Source: Oleidesulfovibrio alaskensis DSM 16109
GTDB taxonomy: Bacteria > Desulfobacterota > Desulfovibrionia > Desulfovibrionales > Desulfovibrionaceae
Assembly (NCBI RefSeq): GCF_000482745.1
Contig: NZ_KI519494.1
Coordinates: 62,001 to 126,000, forward strand
Length of the DNA: 64,000 nucleotides
Direction of reading: 5' to 3'
Shown: piece by piece, positions 17,063 through 24,833 of the stretch
Numbering within the stretch: position 1 is the stretch's first letter
Layout: each line of letters begins with the position of its first letter
The notes under the pieces: model-generated
The model's database searches: none
What the model saw: the letters and a program-made list of their open reading frames with translations, nothing else
Told to the model about the DNA's origin: nothing
Made by a program: the position numbers and the translations under genes

Positions 17063-17115
17063 TTGACAATTCCGGTAACAGCTGAGTAGGTAGACACATG
17101 CATCGGAATTCCGGT
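17063..17115 (+). promoter_or_regulatory. candidate promoter and repeat region of the aromatic supraoperon
   Basis: A perfect -35 hexamer TTGACA at 17063-17068 lies downstream of an A/T-rich tract (16950-17060). The -10 is weak (TAGGTA at 17087-17092, 18-base spacer). A 9-mer AATTCCGGT occurs twice, at 17068-17076 and 17107-17115, the first copy abutting the -35 box; it could be a regulator half-site. The region ends 35 bases before the leader peptide. Confidence 0.5.
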
Positions 17116-17149
17116 TGCACAAAATACTGTTGAGGACGTAGCTGACACA

Positions 17150-17242
17150 ATGAAGACCCAGACTTCCGCCATATCTTACGTGTACTTTTGGTACTACTTT
17201 TTTGGCTATGGAAGCGTCCGTGGTCTCTTTGTCGCTGCGTAG
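17150..17242 (+). CDS. aromatic leader peptide of the aro/phe/tyr/trp supraoperon
   Basis: A 30-residue open frame whose core is SYVYFWYYFFGY: ten of these and the adjacent residues are Tyr, Phe or Trp (5 Tyr, 4 Phe, 1 Trp overall). It begins at ATG 17150 with GAGGA at 17132-17136, ends at TAG 17242, and a strong intrinsic terminator follows 30 bases later, 41 bases before the first biosynthetic gene. This is the arrangement of ribosome-mediated attenuators such as trpL and pheL. A scarcity of any of the three charged aromatic tRNAs should stall the ribosome in the Tyr-Tyr-Phe-Phe run. It is too short for routine gene calling. Not described to my knowledge; the function is inference. Confidence 0.85.
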   Translation: MKTQTSAISYVYFWYYFFGYGSVRGLFVAA

Positions 17243-17272
17243 CAGCCGGAATACCAGAAGGTAGACTGAATC

Positions 17273-17312
17273 AAGGGCCGCGGGCGAAAAGCCGGCGGCC
17301 CTTTTCTTTTGG
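17273..17312 (+). terminator. attenuator terminator ahead of the aromatic supraoperon
   Basis: Stem of 13 bp with one G-G mismatch (17273-17285 with 17291-17303), GAAAA loop, then TTCTTTT. By eye, 17222-17229 inside the leader frame could pair with 17273-17279 (two G-U pairs, one bulge) as an antiterminator when a ribosome stalls at 17189-17203. Confidence 0.85.
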
Positions 17313-17353
17313 CCGCAGGTGTCCGGGGCCGAAAACGGGAAAAGGAGCTTCGC

Positions 17354-18157
17354 ATGCTGCTCGGTAAAAGTGTCCGTATGGAACGCATCATCAACAGAAA
17401 CACGGGAAGAGCCATCATCGTGCCCATGGATCATGGTGTCAGCGTGGGGCCCATTTACGGGTTGGTGGACCTGCCCGGTACTGTGAACAAAGTGGCCGAA
17501 GGCGGTGCGGATGCCGTTCTTATGCATAAGGGGCTACCGCGCTGCACTCATCGGGGGTATGGTAAGGACGTCGGGCTTATCGTGCATCTTTCGGCCAGCA
17601 CGTCGGTTGCCACCCTGCCCAACGCCAAATCGCTGGTGGCCACGGTGGAAGACGCCCTGCGGCTGGGTGCCGACGGCGTGTCGGTACACGTTAATCTGGG
17701 TGATGAGACAGAGCGTCACATGCTGGAAGACCTCGGCCGCGTGACCTCGCGCGCCATGGAATGGGGTATGCCGGTGCTGGCGATGGTGTACGCCCGCGGG
17801 CCGAAAATCGACAACGAGTTCGCCCCCGGTATTGTCGCCCATTGCGCCAGAGTAGGTATGGAGCTGGGTGCTGATCTTGTCAAAGTTAATTATACCGGCG
17901 ATATGGACTCTTTTGCAGACGTGTGCGAAGCGTGCTGCGTGCCGGTGCTCATAGCCGGCGGGCCCAAGCTTGATTCCACAAGAGAGCTTGTTCAGGTGGT
18001 GCACGATTCGGTGCGCGCCGGTGGTGCCGGTCTTTCCATGGGACGCAACGTGTTTCAGCATGCCCGTCCCGACATGCTTATGAAGGCCCTGCACGGTGTG
18101 GTGCACGAAGACTGGGACGTGGAACAGGCCATGGACGTGCTGGAAGGCGCGGAATAA
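17354..18157 (+). CDS. 2-amino-3,7-dideoxy-D-threo-hept-6-ulosonate (ADH) synthase, copy 1
   Basis: First step of the archaeal-type route to dehydroquinate: a class I aldolase joins a C6 sugar-derived unit to aspartate semialdehyde. 267 residues. Active-site residues by family: Asp26 (PMDHG), Tyr146 (MVYARGP) and Schiff-base Lys177 (VKVNYTGD), all present. ATG 17354 follows AAAGGAG. It is the first structural gene after the attenuator and is followed after 28 bases by a second, similar copy. Generic annotation would call it fructose-bisphosphate aldolase, but the position next to type II dehydroquinate synthase argues for ADH synthase. Confidence 0.9.
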   Translation: MLLGKSVRMERIINRNTGRAIIVPMDHGVSVGPIYGLVDLPGTVNKVAEGGADAVLMHKGLPRCTHRGYGKDVGLIVHLSASTSVATLPNAKSLVATVEDALRLGADGVSVHVNLGDETERHMLEDLGRVTSRAMEWGMPVLAMVYARGPKIDNEFAPGIVAHCARVGMELGADLVKVNYTGDMDSFADVCEACCVPVLIAGGPKLDSTRELVQVVHDSVRAGGAGLSMGRNVFQHARPDMLMKALHGVVHEDWDVEQAMDVLEGAE

Positions 18158-18185
18158 CTTTTACGTTCGCAAGCGAGGAAGCGAA

Positions 18186-19001
18186 ATGCATATCGGCAAA
18201 CGTATTCGTATAGAGCGGCTGTTCAACAGAACGACAGGCCGCACCATTATTGTTCCTCTGGACCACGGTGTCAGCGTGGGGCCCATCGACGGGCTGGTGG
18301 ACATGCGCGACACGGTGAATCAGGTGGCGGAAGGCGGCGCGGACGCCGTGCTGATGCACAAGGGTCTGGTGCGCTGCGGCCACCGCGAAGGCGGTCGCGA
18401 CGTGGGTCTTATCGTGCATCTTTCCGGTTCCACGGGGCTTTCGCCCATCCCCAATTCCAAAATTCTGTGTGCCACGGTGGAAGATGCCATCAAACACGGC
18501 GCCGACGGCATCTCGGTACATGTCAATCTGGGCGATCCTAATGAGCGCGAAATGCTGGGCGACCTTGGCAGGGTGTCTGCCGTGGCGGCGGAATGGGGCA
18601 TGCCCCTGCTGGCCATGATGTATGCCCGCGGGCCGGAAGTGAAAGACCCGTATGACGGCATGGTGGTTGCTCACTGCGCACGTGTGGCGGTCGAGCTGGG
18701 CGCGGACGTGGTCAAGGTGCCCTATACCGGTGATATGGATTCCTTTTCCCGCGTGGTGGAAGCCTGCTGCGTACCCGTGGTCATCGCGGGCGGTCCCAAG
18801 CTTGATTCCACGCGTTCGCTGCTGCAGATAGTTCATGACTCCGTGCGTGCGGGCGGTGCCGGTCTTTCCATCGGCCGCAACATTTTTCAGCATGAACGCC
18901 CCAGAGCGCTGGTAAAGGCGCTGCGTGGTCTTGTGCACGAAGACTGGGACGTGGAACAGGCACTTGAAACTGTGGGCGGGTGCGCCCCCGAGGGTGAATA
19001 A
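18186..19001 (+). CDS. ADH synthase, copy 2 (tandem paralog)
   Basis: 271 residues, aligned to copy 1 without gaps over nearly its whole length. The same catalytic set is present: Asp26 (PLDHG), Tyr146 (MMYARGP), Lys177 (VKVPYTGD). Differences cluster in loops, for example LVRCGHREGGR versus LPRCTHRGYGK and EVKDPYDGM versus KIDNEFAPG, close to where substrate phosphate and the second substrate would sit. Both copies therefore look active and the pair may divide substrate use or feedback control. ATG 18186 has AGGAAG upstream. The stop is one base before the aroB' start. Confidence 0.88.
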   Translation: MHIGKRIRIERLFNRTTGRTIIVPLDHGVSVGPIDGLVDMRDTVNQVAEGGADAVLMHKGLVRCGHREGGRDVGLIVHLSGSTGLSPIPNSKILCATVEDAIKHGADGISVHVNLGDPNEREMLGDLGRVSAVAAEWGMPLLAMMYARGPEVKDPYDGMVVAHCARVAVELGADVVKVPYTGDMDSFSRVVEACCVPVVIAGGPKLDSTRSLLQIVHDSVRAGGAGLSIGRNIFQHERPRALVKALRGLVHEDWDVEQALETVGGCAPEGE

Positions 19002-19002
19002 C

Positions 19003-19989
19003 ATGAAAAAAGTGCTTTTCCGTTGCGTTCCTTACGATAAAGACGCAGTGACGCTCGCGCTGGAATCGGGGGTGGACGGTCTGGTGGTTCCTGCCGGTCA
19101 TGTGCAGGAGGTGGCTTCACTGGCACGCTGCACCGTGGTGGCCGACGAGGATATGCCCTGCATACTGCTGCAGGAAAAGGCGGATGAGGAAAACGTGGCC
19201 CGCATGCTGCAGCAGGGGCGCAGTGTAATACTGGCCCGCGGCTGGGAAATCATTCCCGTGGAAAACCTGCTGGCGGTTTCGGATAACGTGGTTGCCGAAG
19301 TGGCCTCGCTGGAGGAGGCAAGACTTGCGGCGGGCATACTGGAACGCGGTGTCTCCGCCGTGGCCGTGTCTGCCCGGGGTGTGGAGGAACTGAAGGACAT
19401 CGTGAAGGAACTCAAGCTTTCTCAGGGGACGCTGGAACTTGTGCCCGCCACGGTCACTGCCGTCTCTGCCGCGGGACTGGGGCATCGCGTGTGCGTGGAC
19501 ACCATGTCGCTTATGCGCACAGGACAGGGCATGCTGGTGGGTAACTCCAGCGCGTTCACCTTTCTGGTAAACGCCGAAACCGAGCACAACGAGTATGTGG
19601 CGGCGCGTCCTTTCAGGGTTAATGCCGGAGCAGTGCATGCCTACGCCGTCATGCCGGGTGACAGGACAACGTATCTTGAGGAACTGTCCGCCGGAACAGA
19701 GGTGCTGGTGGTTGACCATACAGGTGCCACGGGCATTGCCACGGTGGGCAGGGTAAAGGTGGAAGTGCGCCCCATGCTGTTGGTGCGCGCGCGGGTGCAG
19801 GGACCGGACGGGCAGTGCACCGAAGGCGCTGTTTTTCTGCAGAACGCCGAGACCATACGGCTGGTACGCACCGACGGTACTCCCGTAAGCGTTGTGGCAC
19901 TGAAAGAGGGTGATGAAATTCTGGTGCGTACCGATGCTGCGGGCCGGCATTTCGGCATGCGAATTTCCGAAGAGATAAGGGAAGAGTAG
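19003..19989 (+). CDS. 3-dehydroquinate synthase type II (AroB')
   Basis: Converts the ADH product to 3-dehydroquinate by NAD-dependent oxidative deamination and cyclisation, replacing AroB. 328 residues. Characteristic blocks are VDTMSLMRTGQGMLVGNSS near 170, RPFRVNAGAVHAY near 205 and EELSAGTEVLVVDHTGATG near 228. ATG 19003 lies one base after the stop of ADH synthase copy 2, which ties the two steps together. Canonical AroF/G/H and AroB are not in the window. Confidence 0.92.
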   Translation: MKKVLFRCVPYDKDAVTLALESGVDGLVVPAGHVQEVASLARCTVVADEDMPCILLQEKADEENVARMLQQGRSVILARGWEIIPVENLLAVSDNVVAEVASLEEARLAAGILERGVSAVAVSARGVEELKDIVKELKLSQGTLELVPATVTAVSAAGLGHRVCVDTMSLMRTGQGMLVGNSSAFTFLVNAETEHNEYVAARPFRVNAGAVHAYAVMPGDRTTYLEELSAGTEVLVVDHTGATGIATVGRVKVEVRPMLLVRARVQGPDGQCTEGAVFLQNAETIRLVRTDGTPVSVVALKEGDEILVRTDAAGRHFGMRISEEIREE

Positions 19990-19991
19990 CC

Positions 19992-21131
19992 ATGGCAGAC
20001 GCAGACCGGATTCAGGAACGGATGGGCAGCGTACGTGAAGATATAGACGCCGTGGACAGAGAGCTGCTGGCCCTTTTGAACAGGCGGGCGGAACTCAGTC
20101 TGGAAGTGGGCCGCATAAAACGCGACGACCCCGGCGTCATATTCAAACCGTTCCGCGAGCGTGATGTGCTGGAAAAACTGCGCAGCCTCAGCGCAGGCCC
20201 GCTGCCGGAAGAACACCTGCGGTCCATATACCGCGAGATACTGTCGTCTTCACGCAGTCTGCAGCGTCCTCAGCGTGTGGCCTATCTGGGGCCGGAAGGC
20301 ACGTTTTCATATTTTGCGGGCATTCAGTTTCTGGGGCATTCCGTAGAGTTTCTGCCCCAGAAGGATCTGCATGGTGTCATCCGCTCCGTGCACGCCCGCG
20401 AATGCGAACTGGGCGTCCTGCCGCTTGAAAATTCGCTGCACGGCACCGTGGGGCAGAGTCTTGATCTGTTTCTGCGTTACGAGGTGTTCATCAACGCCGA
20501 ACTGTTCTGTCGTATCAGCCATTCATTGCTGACGGCGGAAAAACGGCTTTCCGACATCACCACCGTGTATTCGCACCCGCAGCCGCTGGCACAGTGCGGC
20601 GAATGGCTGCGGCTTAATCTGCCCGGTGCGCGTATTATTCCCACCGAATCAACGGCAGCTGCGGCTCGGCGTATCAAAGGCGAAAAGGGCGCTGCGGCCA
20701 TCGGTCACGGCAACCTTGCCGAACGTCTGGGACTGAGAGTGCTTGCTTCTGCCATTGAAGACCAGCCCGATAACTGGACCCGGTTTGTTGTGGTGGGGCC
20801 GGTGCCGGCCGACAGGGAAGGCAGGGACAAAACATCCATGCTGTTCACCCTGCCTGACAAATCCGGTTCGCTGGCGCAGGTGCTCAATATCCTCGCGCGG
20901 GAGGATATCAATATGAAAAAGCTGGAATCCCGCCCGTTGCGCGGCGAAAAATGGCAGTATGTGTTTTTTGTGGATGTGGAATGCGACCTGAACCATGAAG
21001 ATTACCGGCAGCTTGTGGACGAGTTGAAGCATGTCTGCCACAGCCTGCGGATTCTGGGCAGCTATCCTGCCGGAATGTATTTTGATGTGGCCCGCACGGC
21101 CGATGGTTCGGAACGGCTGGTGACCGAATAG
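19992..21131 (+). CDS. pheA: chorismate mutase / prephenate dehydratase (P-protein)
   Basis: Bifunctional enzyme from chorismate to phenylpyruvate. 379 residues in three parts: AroQ chorismate mutase (about 8-90, with VDRELLALLNRRAELSLEVG), prephenate dehydratase (about 95-270, with YLGPEGTFS, LPLENSLHGTVG and the catalytic NWTRFVVVG) and a C-terminal ACT domain that carries the Phe-binding ESRP motif (KKLESRPLRG). Feedback inhibition by Phe is expected from that motif. The start is ATG 19992, two bases after aroB'. Confidence 0.96.
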   Translation: MADADRIQERMGSVREDIDAVDRELLALLNRRAELSLEVGRIKRDDPGVIFKPFRERDVLEKLRSLSAGPLPEEHLRSIYREILSSSRSLQRPQRVAYLGPEGTFSYFAGIQFLGHSVEFLPQKDLHGVIRSVHARECELGVLPLENSLHGTVGQSLDLFLRYEVFINAELFCRISHSLLTAEKRLSDITTVYSHPQPLAQCGEWLRLNLPGARIIPTESTAAAARRIKGEKGAAAIGHGNLAERLGLRVLASAIEDQPDNWTRFVVVGPVPADREGRDKTSMLFTLPDKSGSLAQVLNILAREDINMKKLESRPLRGEKWQYVFFVDVECDLNHEDYRQLVDELKHVCHSLRILGSYPAGMYFDVARTADGSERLVTE

Positions 21132-21185
21132 TTTTTTTAGCGCACGACGCCCGCAGGGGCGCACAAGCATACGACGGATGAACGC

Positions 21186-22514
21186 ATGAACAGCAAGACC
21201 GTAACGGCTCCGGCCTCCAAATCCGTGTCCCACCGCATGGTCATAGGTGCCGCGCTGGCCGCCGGCACTTCCACGCTGACCAACGTGCTGGAAAGTGATG
21301 ATCTGACGCGCACCGTGGAGATAATGAAAACCTGCGGCGCAGACATTGTGCGGCAGGGTGCAGGCCGGTATTCGGTGCGTGGTGTGGCCGGTACGCCGCG
21401 CGGCGGCAGTACCGAACCCGCTTCGTGCTATGTGCACGAATCCGGCACCACCTGCAGGCTGCTGACCGCGGTTGTGGCGTGCGGGCTGGGCACGTTCCGC
21501 ATTCACGGGGTGCCCCGCATGCATGAACGTCCCATAGGCGAACTGGTCACCGCTTTGCGCATGGCCGGGGCTGATGTGCGCTATGAACAGCATGAGGGGT
21601 TTCCGCCGCTCATTGTCGAGGCGCTGGGACTTTCGGGCGGCATGGTGACCATCGGGCTGGACGAATCCAGCCAGTACCTGTCGGGGCTTCTGCTGGCCGC
21701 GCCGCAGGCGCGTTCCATGACAATCACCGTGGGCGGAGCCAAAGTGGTCTCGTGGCCCTATGTGGGGCTGACGCTGCAGGCCATGGAGGATTTCGGACTG
21801 CGTTTCAGCGTGGAGACAAAGGACGACGAAGGCTGGCACAAGACAGACTGGCGGACAGTGAAGGATATCGTGCCCGGCAGGGTGCGGTTTGTGGTACCCC
21901 CCGGCATGTACAGAGCCGGTGATTATACCGTGGAAGGCGACTGGTCCAGTTCGTCGTATTTTCTTGCCGCGGGAGCGGCGGGGCAGGTTCCCGTCACCGT
22001 GCGGGGGTTGCGCCGCGATTCTCTGCAGGGTGACCGCGCCATGCTGGATATTCTCCGGCGCATGGGGGCCGGTGTGGCATGGGACGGCGACGCCGTCACC
22101 GTGAGCCCGGCTCCGCTCAAAGGGATAGCGGTGGACATGGGCCACTGTCCTGACCTTGTTCCCACCGTGGCCGCAGTGGCTGCTTTTGCCTCGGGTGACA
22201 CCACCATCAGCAATGTGGGGCACCTGCGCATCAAAGAATGCGACCGTCTTGCCTCGCCTGCCGCGGAACTTGCCCGCGCGGGTGTGCAGTGCGAGGTGCG
22301 CGACGACGGTCTGGTGGTGCACGGCGCAGGCAGAGAAAATATCCGGATAGCACCCGGCACCGTGTTCAGCACCTACGCGGACCACCGTATGGCCATGAGC
22401 ATGGCTGTGCTGGAAATGGCCGGACAGCCCGTCACCGTGGATGATCCTGCCTGTGTGGGCAAATCATTTCCCGCATTCTGGGAACAGTGGAAAAAGGTTT
22501 CGCCATGCGTATAG
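21186..22514 (+). CDS. aroA: 3-phosphoshikimate 1-carboxyvinyltransferase (EPSP synthase)
   Basis: Adds the enolpyruvyl group of PEP to shikimate-3-phosphate. 442 residues; substrate-binding motif APASKSVSHR at residues 8-17, SGTTCRLLTAV near 81, GDWSSSSYFLAAGA near 255 and the C-terminal LRIKECDRL. ATG 21186 lies 55 bases after pheA. The gene ends 10 bases inside tyrA, so translation is coupled. Confidence 0.96.
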   Translation: MNSKTVTAPASKSVSHRMVIGAALAAGTSTLTNVLESDDLTRTVEIMKTCGADIVRQGAGRYSVRGVAGTPRGGSTEPASCYVHESGTTCRLLTAVVACGLGTFRIHGVPRMHERPIGELVTALRMAGADVRYEQHEGFPPLIVEALGLSGGMVTIGLDESSQYLSGLLLAAPQARSMTITVGGAKVVSWPYVGLTLQAMEDFGLRFSVETKDDEGWHKTDWRTVKDIVPGRVRFVVPPGMYRAGDYTVEGDWSSSSYFLAAGAAGQVPVTVRGLRRDSLQGDRAMLDILRRMGAGVAWDGDAVTVSPAPLKGIAVDMGHCPDLVPTVAAVAAFASGDTTISNVGHLRIKECDRLASPAAELARAGVQCEVRDDGLVVHGAGRENIRIAPGTVFSTYADHRMAMSMAVLEMAGQPVTVDDPACVGKSFPAFWEQWKKVSPCV

Positions 22515-23287
22515 ACAATGTTGCCGTGGTGGGCGCGGACGGCCGCATGGGGCAGCTGTTCTGCGCGCGGGCCCGTGCGGCCGGCATGGGGGTGGTCGCT
22601 CTGGACAGGCCTCTGGAGCCGGAAGCCGTGCGGCAGGCTGTGCACGGGGTCCAGATGGTGTTGCTGTGTGTTCCGGCAGCAGCACTTGACAAAGTAGCTG
22701 GACTCATGTCAGGTATTCTTTCAGGTAATCAGATTCTGGCAGACATAACTTCGGTAAAGGTTCTTCCCATGCAGCAGATGCGCAGACAGTACAGCGGCCC
22801 CGTGGTGGGTACGCATCCTCTTTTCGGGCCGGCGCCCGCGCAGGGCGAAACCCGCGTGGCCGTTGTTCCCGACAGCGGCCATGCTGCCGGTGAAGCGGCC
22901 TGCGCCGCGGTGGAGGATTTTTTTGTGCGTCTGGGGTGCGAGCCTTTCCGTACCACGGCGCAGGAACACGACCGTGCGGCCGCGTGCATCCAGAATCTCA
23001 ACTTCATCACGTCCGTGGCATATTTTGCCACACTGGCGCATGACGACGCCATTACGCCTTTTCTTACTCCTTCGTTCCGCCGCAGGCTGGACGCCGCACG
23101 TAAAATGCTGACCGAAGACGCCGAACTTTTCGAAGGGCTTTTCGAGGCCAACCCCTACAGTCAGGACGCCGTGCGTGCGTTCCGTGCCATTCTGAATCAT
23201 GCCTGCGCAGGTGACGTGAATCTGCTCGTCGACCGTGCCGGCTGGTGGTGGCGCTCCTCGGATAACAGGGGAGGTGCGCCCTCGTAG
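22505..23287 (+). CDS. tyrA: prephenate dehydrogenase
   Basis: Oxidative decarboxylation of prephenate toward Tyr. 260 residues, on the short side, with no chorismate mutase or ACT domain. The NAD-binding fold has VVGADGRMGQLF near 9-20, and the family block is GTHPLFGPAPAQGET with the later EHDRAAACIQNLNF. ATG 22505 overlaps aroA. The C-terminal tail reads DRAGWWWRSSDNRGGAPS: three consecutive Trp codons (23243-23251), 12 codons before the stop and just before an intrinsic terminator ahead of trpE. The tail is not needed for the fold and looks like a built-in leader peptide (see the regulatory entry). Confidence 0.92.
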   Translation: MRIDNVAVVGADGRMGQLFCARARAAGMGVVALDRPLEPEAVRQAVHGVQMVLLCVPAAALDKVAGLMSGILSGNQILADITSVKVLPMQQMRRQYSGPVVGTHPLFGPAPAQGETRVAVVPDSGHAAGEAACAAVEDFFVRLGCEPFRTTAQEHDRAAACIQNLNFITSVAYFATLAHDDAITPFLTPSFRRRLDAARKMLTEDAELFEGLFEANPYSQDAVRAFRAILNHACAGDVNLLVDRAGWWWRSSDNRGGAPS

Positions 23288-23360
23288 CGCATGGCAGCAC
23301 GATATGTGCAACAGTTTGGTTGATACCAAGGCCGCATCCTCCCCGGATGCGGCCTTTTTT
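23243..23360 (+). promoter_or_regulatory. candidate Trp attenuator using the end of tyrA as leader
   Basis: Trp codons at 23243-23251, tyrA stop at 23285-23287, terminator stem at 23328-23356. By hand: segment 2 (about 23270-23280, GGAGGTGCGCC) can pair with segment 1 (GGCGCTCC, 23250-23257, with a 3-base bulge) or with the 5' arm of the terminator (GGCCGCATCC, two single-base bulges). Stalling on the Trp codons would cover segment 1 and favour the second pairing. This is inference from layout. Confidence 0.65.
23328..23360 (+). terminator. intra-operon intrinsic terminator between tyrA and trpE
   Basis: Perfect 12-bp stem (AAGGCCGCATCC with GGATGCGGCCTT), 5-base loop and T6; it lies within an otherwise tightly packed operon, 40 bases before the trpE start. 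Confidence 0.9.
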
Positions 23361-23399
23361 GTTTTTACCGCCGGAACCACCGCAAAGGAGCACAAGACA

Positions 23400-24833
23400 A
23401 TGAACGTGAATCTCAGGCAATCGGCCCGCTGGATAGCCGCCGACGTGCAGACCCCCATCAGCCTTTTTCTGGGGCTGGTGGGCAACGGGCAGGGCATTCT
23501 GCTGGAAAGTGCCGAGGTGGACGGGCGCTGGGGCCGTTACAGTGTCATCGGTTTCAACTTTCTGCTGCGGCTCGGGTGCAGGGACGGCAAGCTGACAGTG
23601 GCTTCGCGCGATGCCCGTCTTGACTGCCTGAAAGAGCTGGAAGGCATGGATTTTACAGATGGTGTGCGTGCCGTGCAGGCCGCCGTCGACATTACACCGG
23701 CAAGCGGATTTGAAGACCTGCCGCCCATTACCCGCGGGCTGTACGGATACTTCGGGTACGGGGTGGCAGGCATGTTCGAACCGCATCTGCAGCGGGTTCT
23801 GCCGGTGCAGAGCGCGGAAGCATGTCTGGTGCTGCCCGGCACCGTGGTGCTGGTGGACCACCTGTACAACAGGTTGTGCCTGCTGAATCTGGCAGAAGGG
23901 TTTGTCATCCGCATGGACAGGGATGCCGTGGACAGAAAACCGGAGAATCCCGATGTGGGTCCCGTTGTCATGGTGCCGGACAAGGCGACGTTCATCCGCA
24001 ATGTGGAGCGGGTGAAGGAGCTCATACGGCAGGGCGAGGCCATTCAGGTGGTGCTTTCCACGCGTTTTCAGGCGTCGTTCAAGGGCGATCCTTTTGTGCT
24101 GTACCGCCGGCTGCGGCAGATCAATCCTTCTCCGTACATGTTTTTCATGCGTCTGCCCGGCGTCAGTGTGCTGGGGTCGTCTCCGGAGGTGCTGGTCCGC
24201 TGCAGGGGCGGCGAAGTGCAGGTCTGCCCCATAGCCGGTACCAGACCGCGGGGCAGCGATGAGGCGGAAGACATGCGGCTGGCCGAAGAGCTGCGCAACG
24301 ACCCCAAGGAGCAGGCGGAGCATGTGATGCTGGTCGATCTGGGACGTAATGACCTGGGCCGCATTGCAGAGGCAGGCACCGTAAGCGTTGAAAAGTACAT
24401 GCAGGTCGAACGGTTTTCCCACGTCATGCACCTTACTTCCTATGTCAGGGCGCGGCTGGCCGCAGGCAGGGACGCTCTGGATGTGCTGGCTGCCACGTTT
24501 CCGGCGGGAACGGTGAGCGGTGCGCCCAAGGTGCGTGCCATGGAGATCATAGCGGACATGGAAGGGCTGGCCCGCGGTCCTTACGCCGGTGCCATAGGCT
24601 GGCTGGGACTGGACAGCGGCAGTGTGGACATGGACACGGGCATTCTCATCCGTTCCATGTGGGTGCGCGACGGCATGGTCAGCTGGCAGGCGGGAGCAGG
24701 CATCGTCTACGACTCGGTGCCCGAAAAAGAATGGGAAGAGTGCTGCAACAAGGCCAGAGTGGTGCGTTCGGCCATCACGGGTACGCATGGCGGCGGATCA
24801 ACGGGAGACTGCGATGTTTTTGCTTATCGATAA
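23400..24833 (+). CDS. trpE: anthranilate synthase component I
   Basis: Chorismate to anthranilate with TrpG as glutaminase. 477 residues from ATG 23400, chosen for the AAAGGAG site; an in-frame opening extends upstream through the terminator and is not used. The Trp feedback motif LLES is present near residue 37 (GILLESAEVDGRWGRYS). Catalytic blocks: PIAGTRPRG, EQAEHVMLVDLGRNDLGRI, VMHLTSYVRARL and FPAGTVSGAPKVRAMEII. The last 20 bases overlap trpG. It is the first gene after the internal attenuator. Confidence 0.96.
   Translation: MNVNLRQSARWIAADVQTPISLFLGLVGNGQGILLESAEVDGRWGRYSVIGFNFLLRLGCRDGKLTVASRDARLDCLKELEGMDFTDGVRAVQAAVDITPASGFEDLPPITRGLYGYFGYGVAGMFEPHLQRVLPVQSAEACLVLPGTVVLVDHLYNRLCLLNLAEGFVIRMDRDAVDRKPENPDVGPVVMVPDKATFIRNVERVKELIRQGEAIQVVLSTRFQASFKGDPFVLYRRLRQINPSPYMFFMRLPGVSVLGSSPEVLVRCRGGEVQVCPIAGTRPRGSDEAEDMRLAEELRNDPKEQAEHVMLVDLGRNDLGRIAEAGTVSVEKYMQVERFSHVMHLTSYVRARLAAGRDALDVLAATFPAGTVSGAPKVRAMEIIADMEGLARGPYAGAIGWLGLDSGSVDMDTGILIRSMWVRDGMVSWQAGAGIVYDSVPEKEWEECCNKARVVRSAITGTHGGGSTGDCDVFAYR

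Noticed and set aside
17012..17527. Minus-strand frame of 171 codons over the supraoperon leader
   Set aside because: Antisense to the aromatic leader peptide, the terminator and the start of ADH synthase; no ribosome-binding site.
23235..23399. Longer trpE reading frame starting before the internal terminator
   Set aside because: It would begin inside tyrA and translate through the terminator; the ATG at 23400 has a strong ribosome-binding site and fits the family start.
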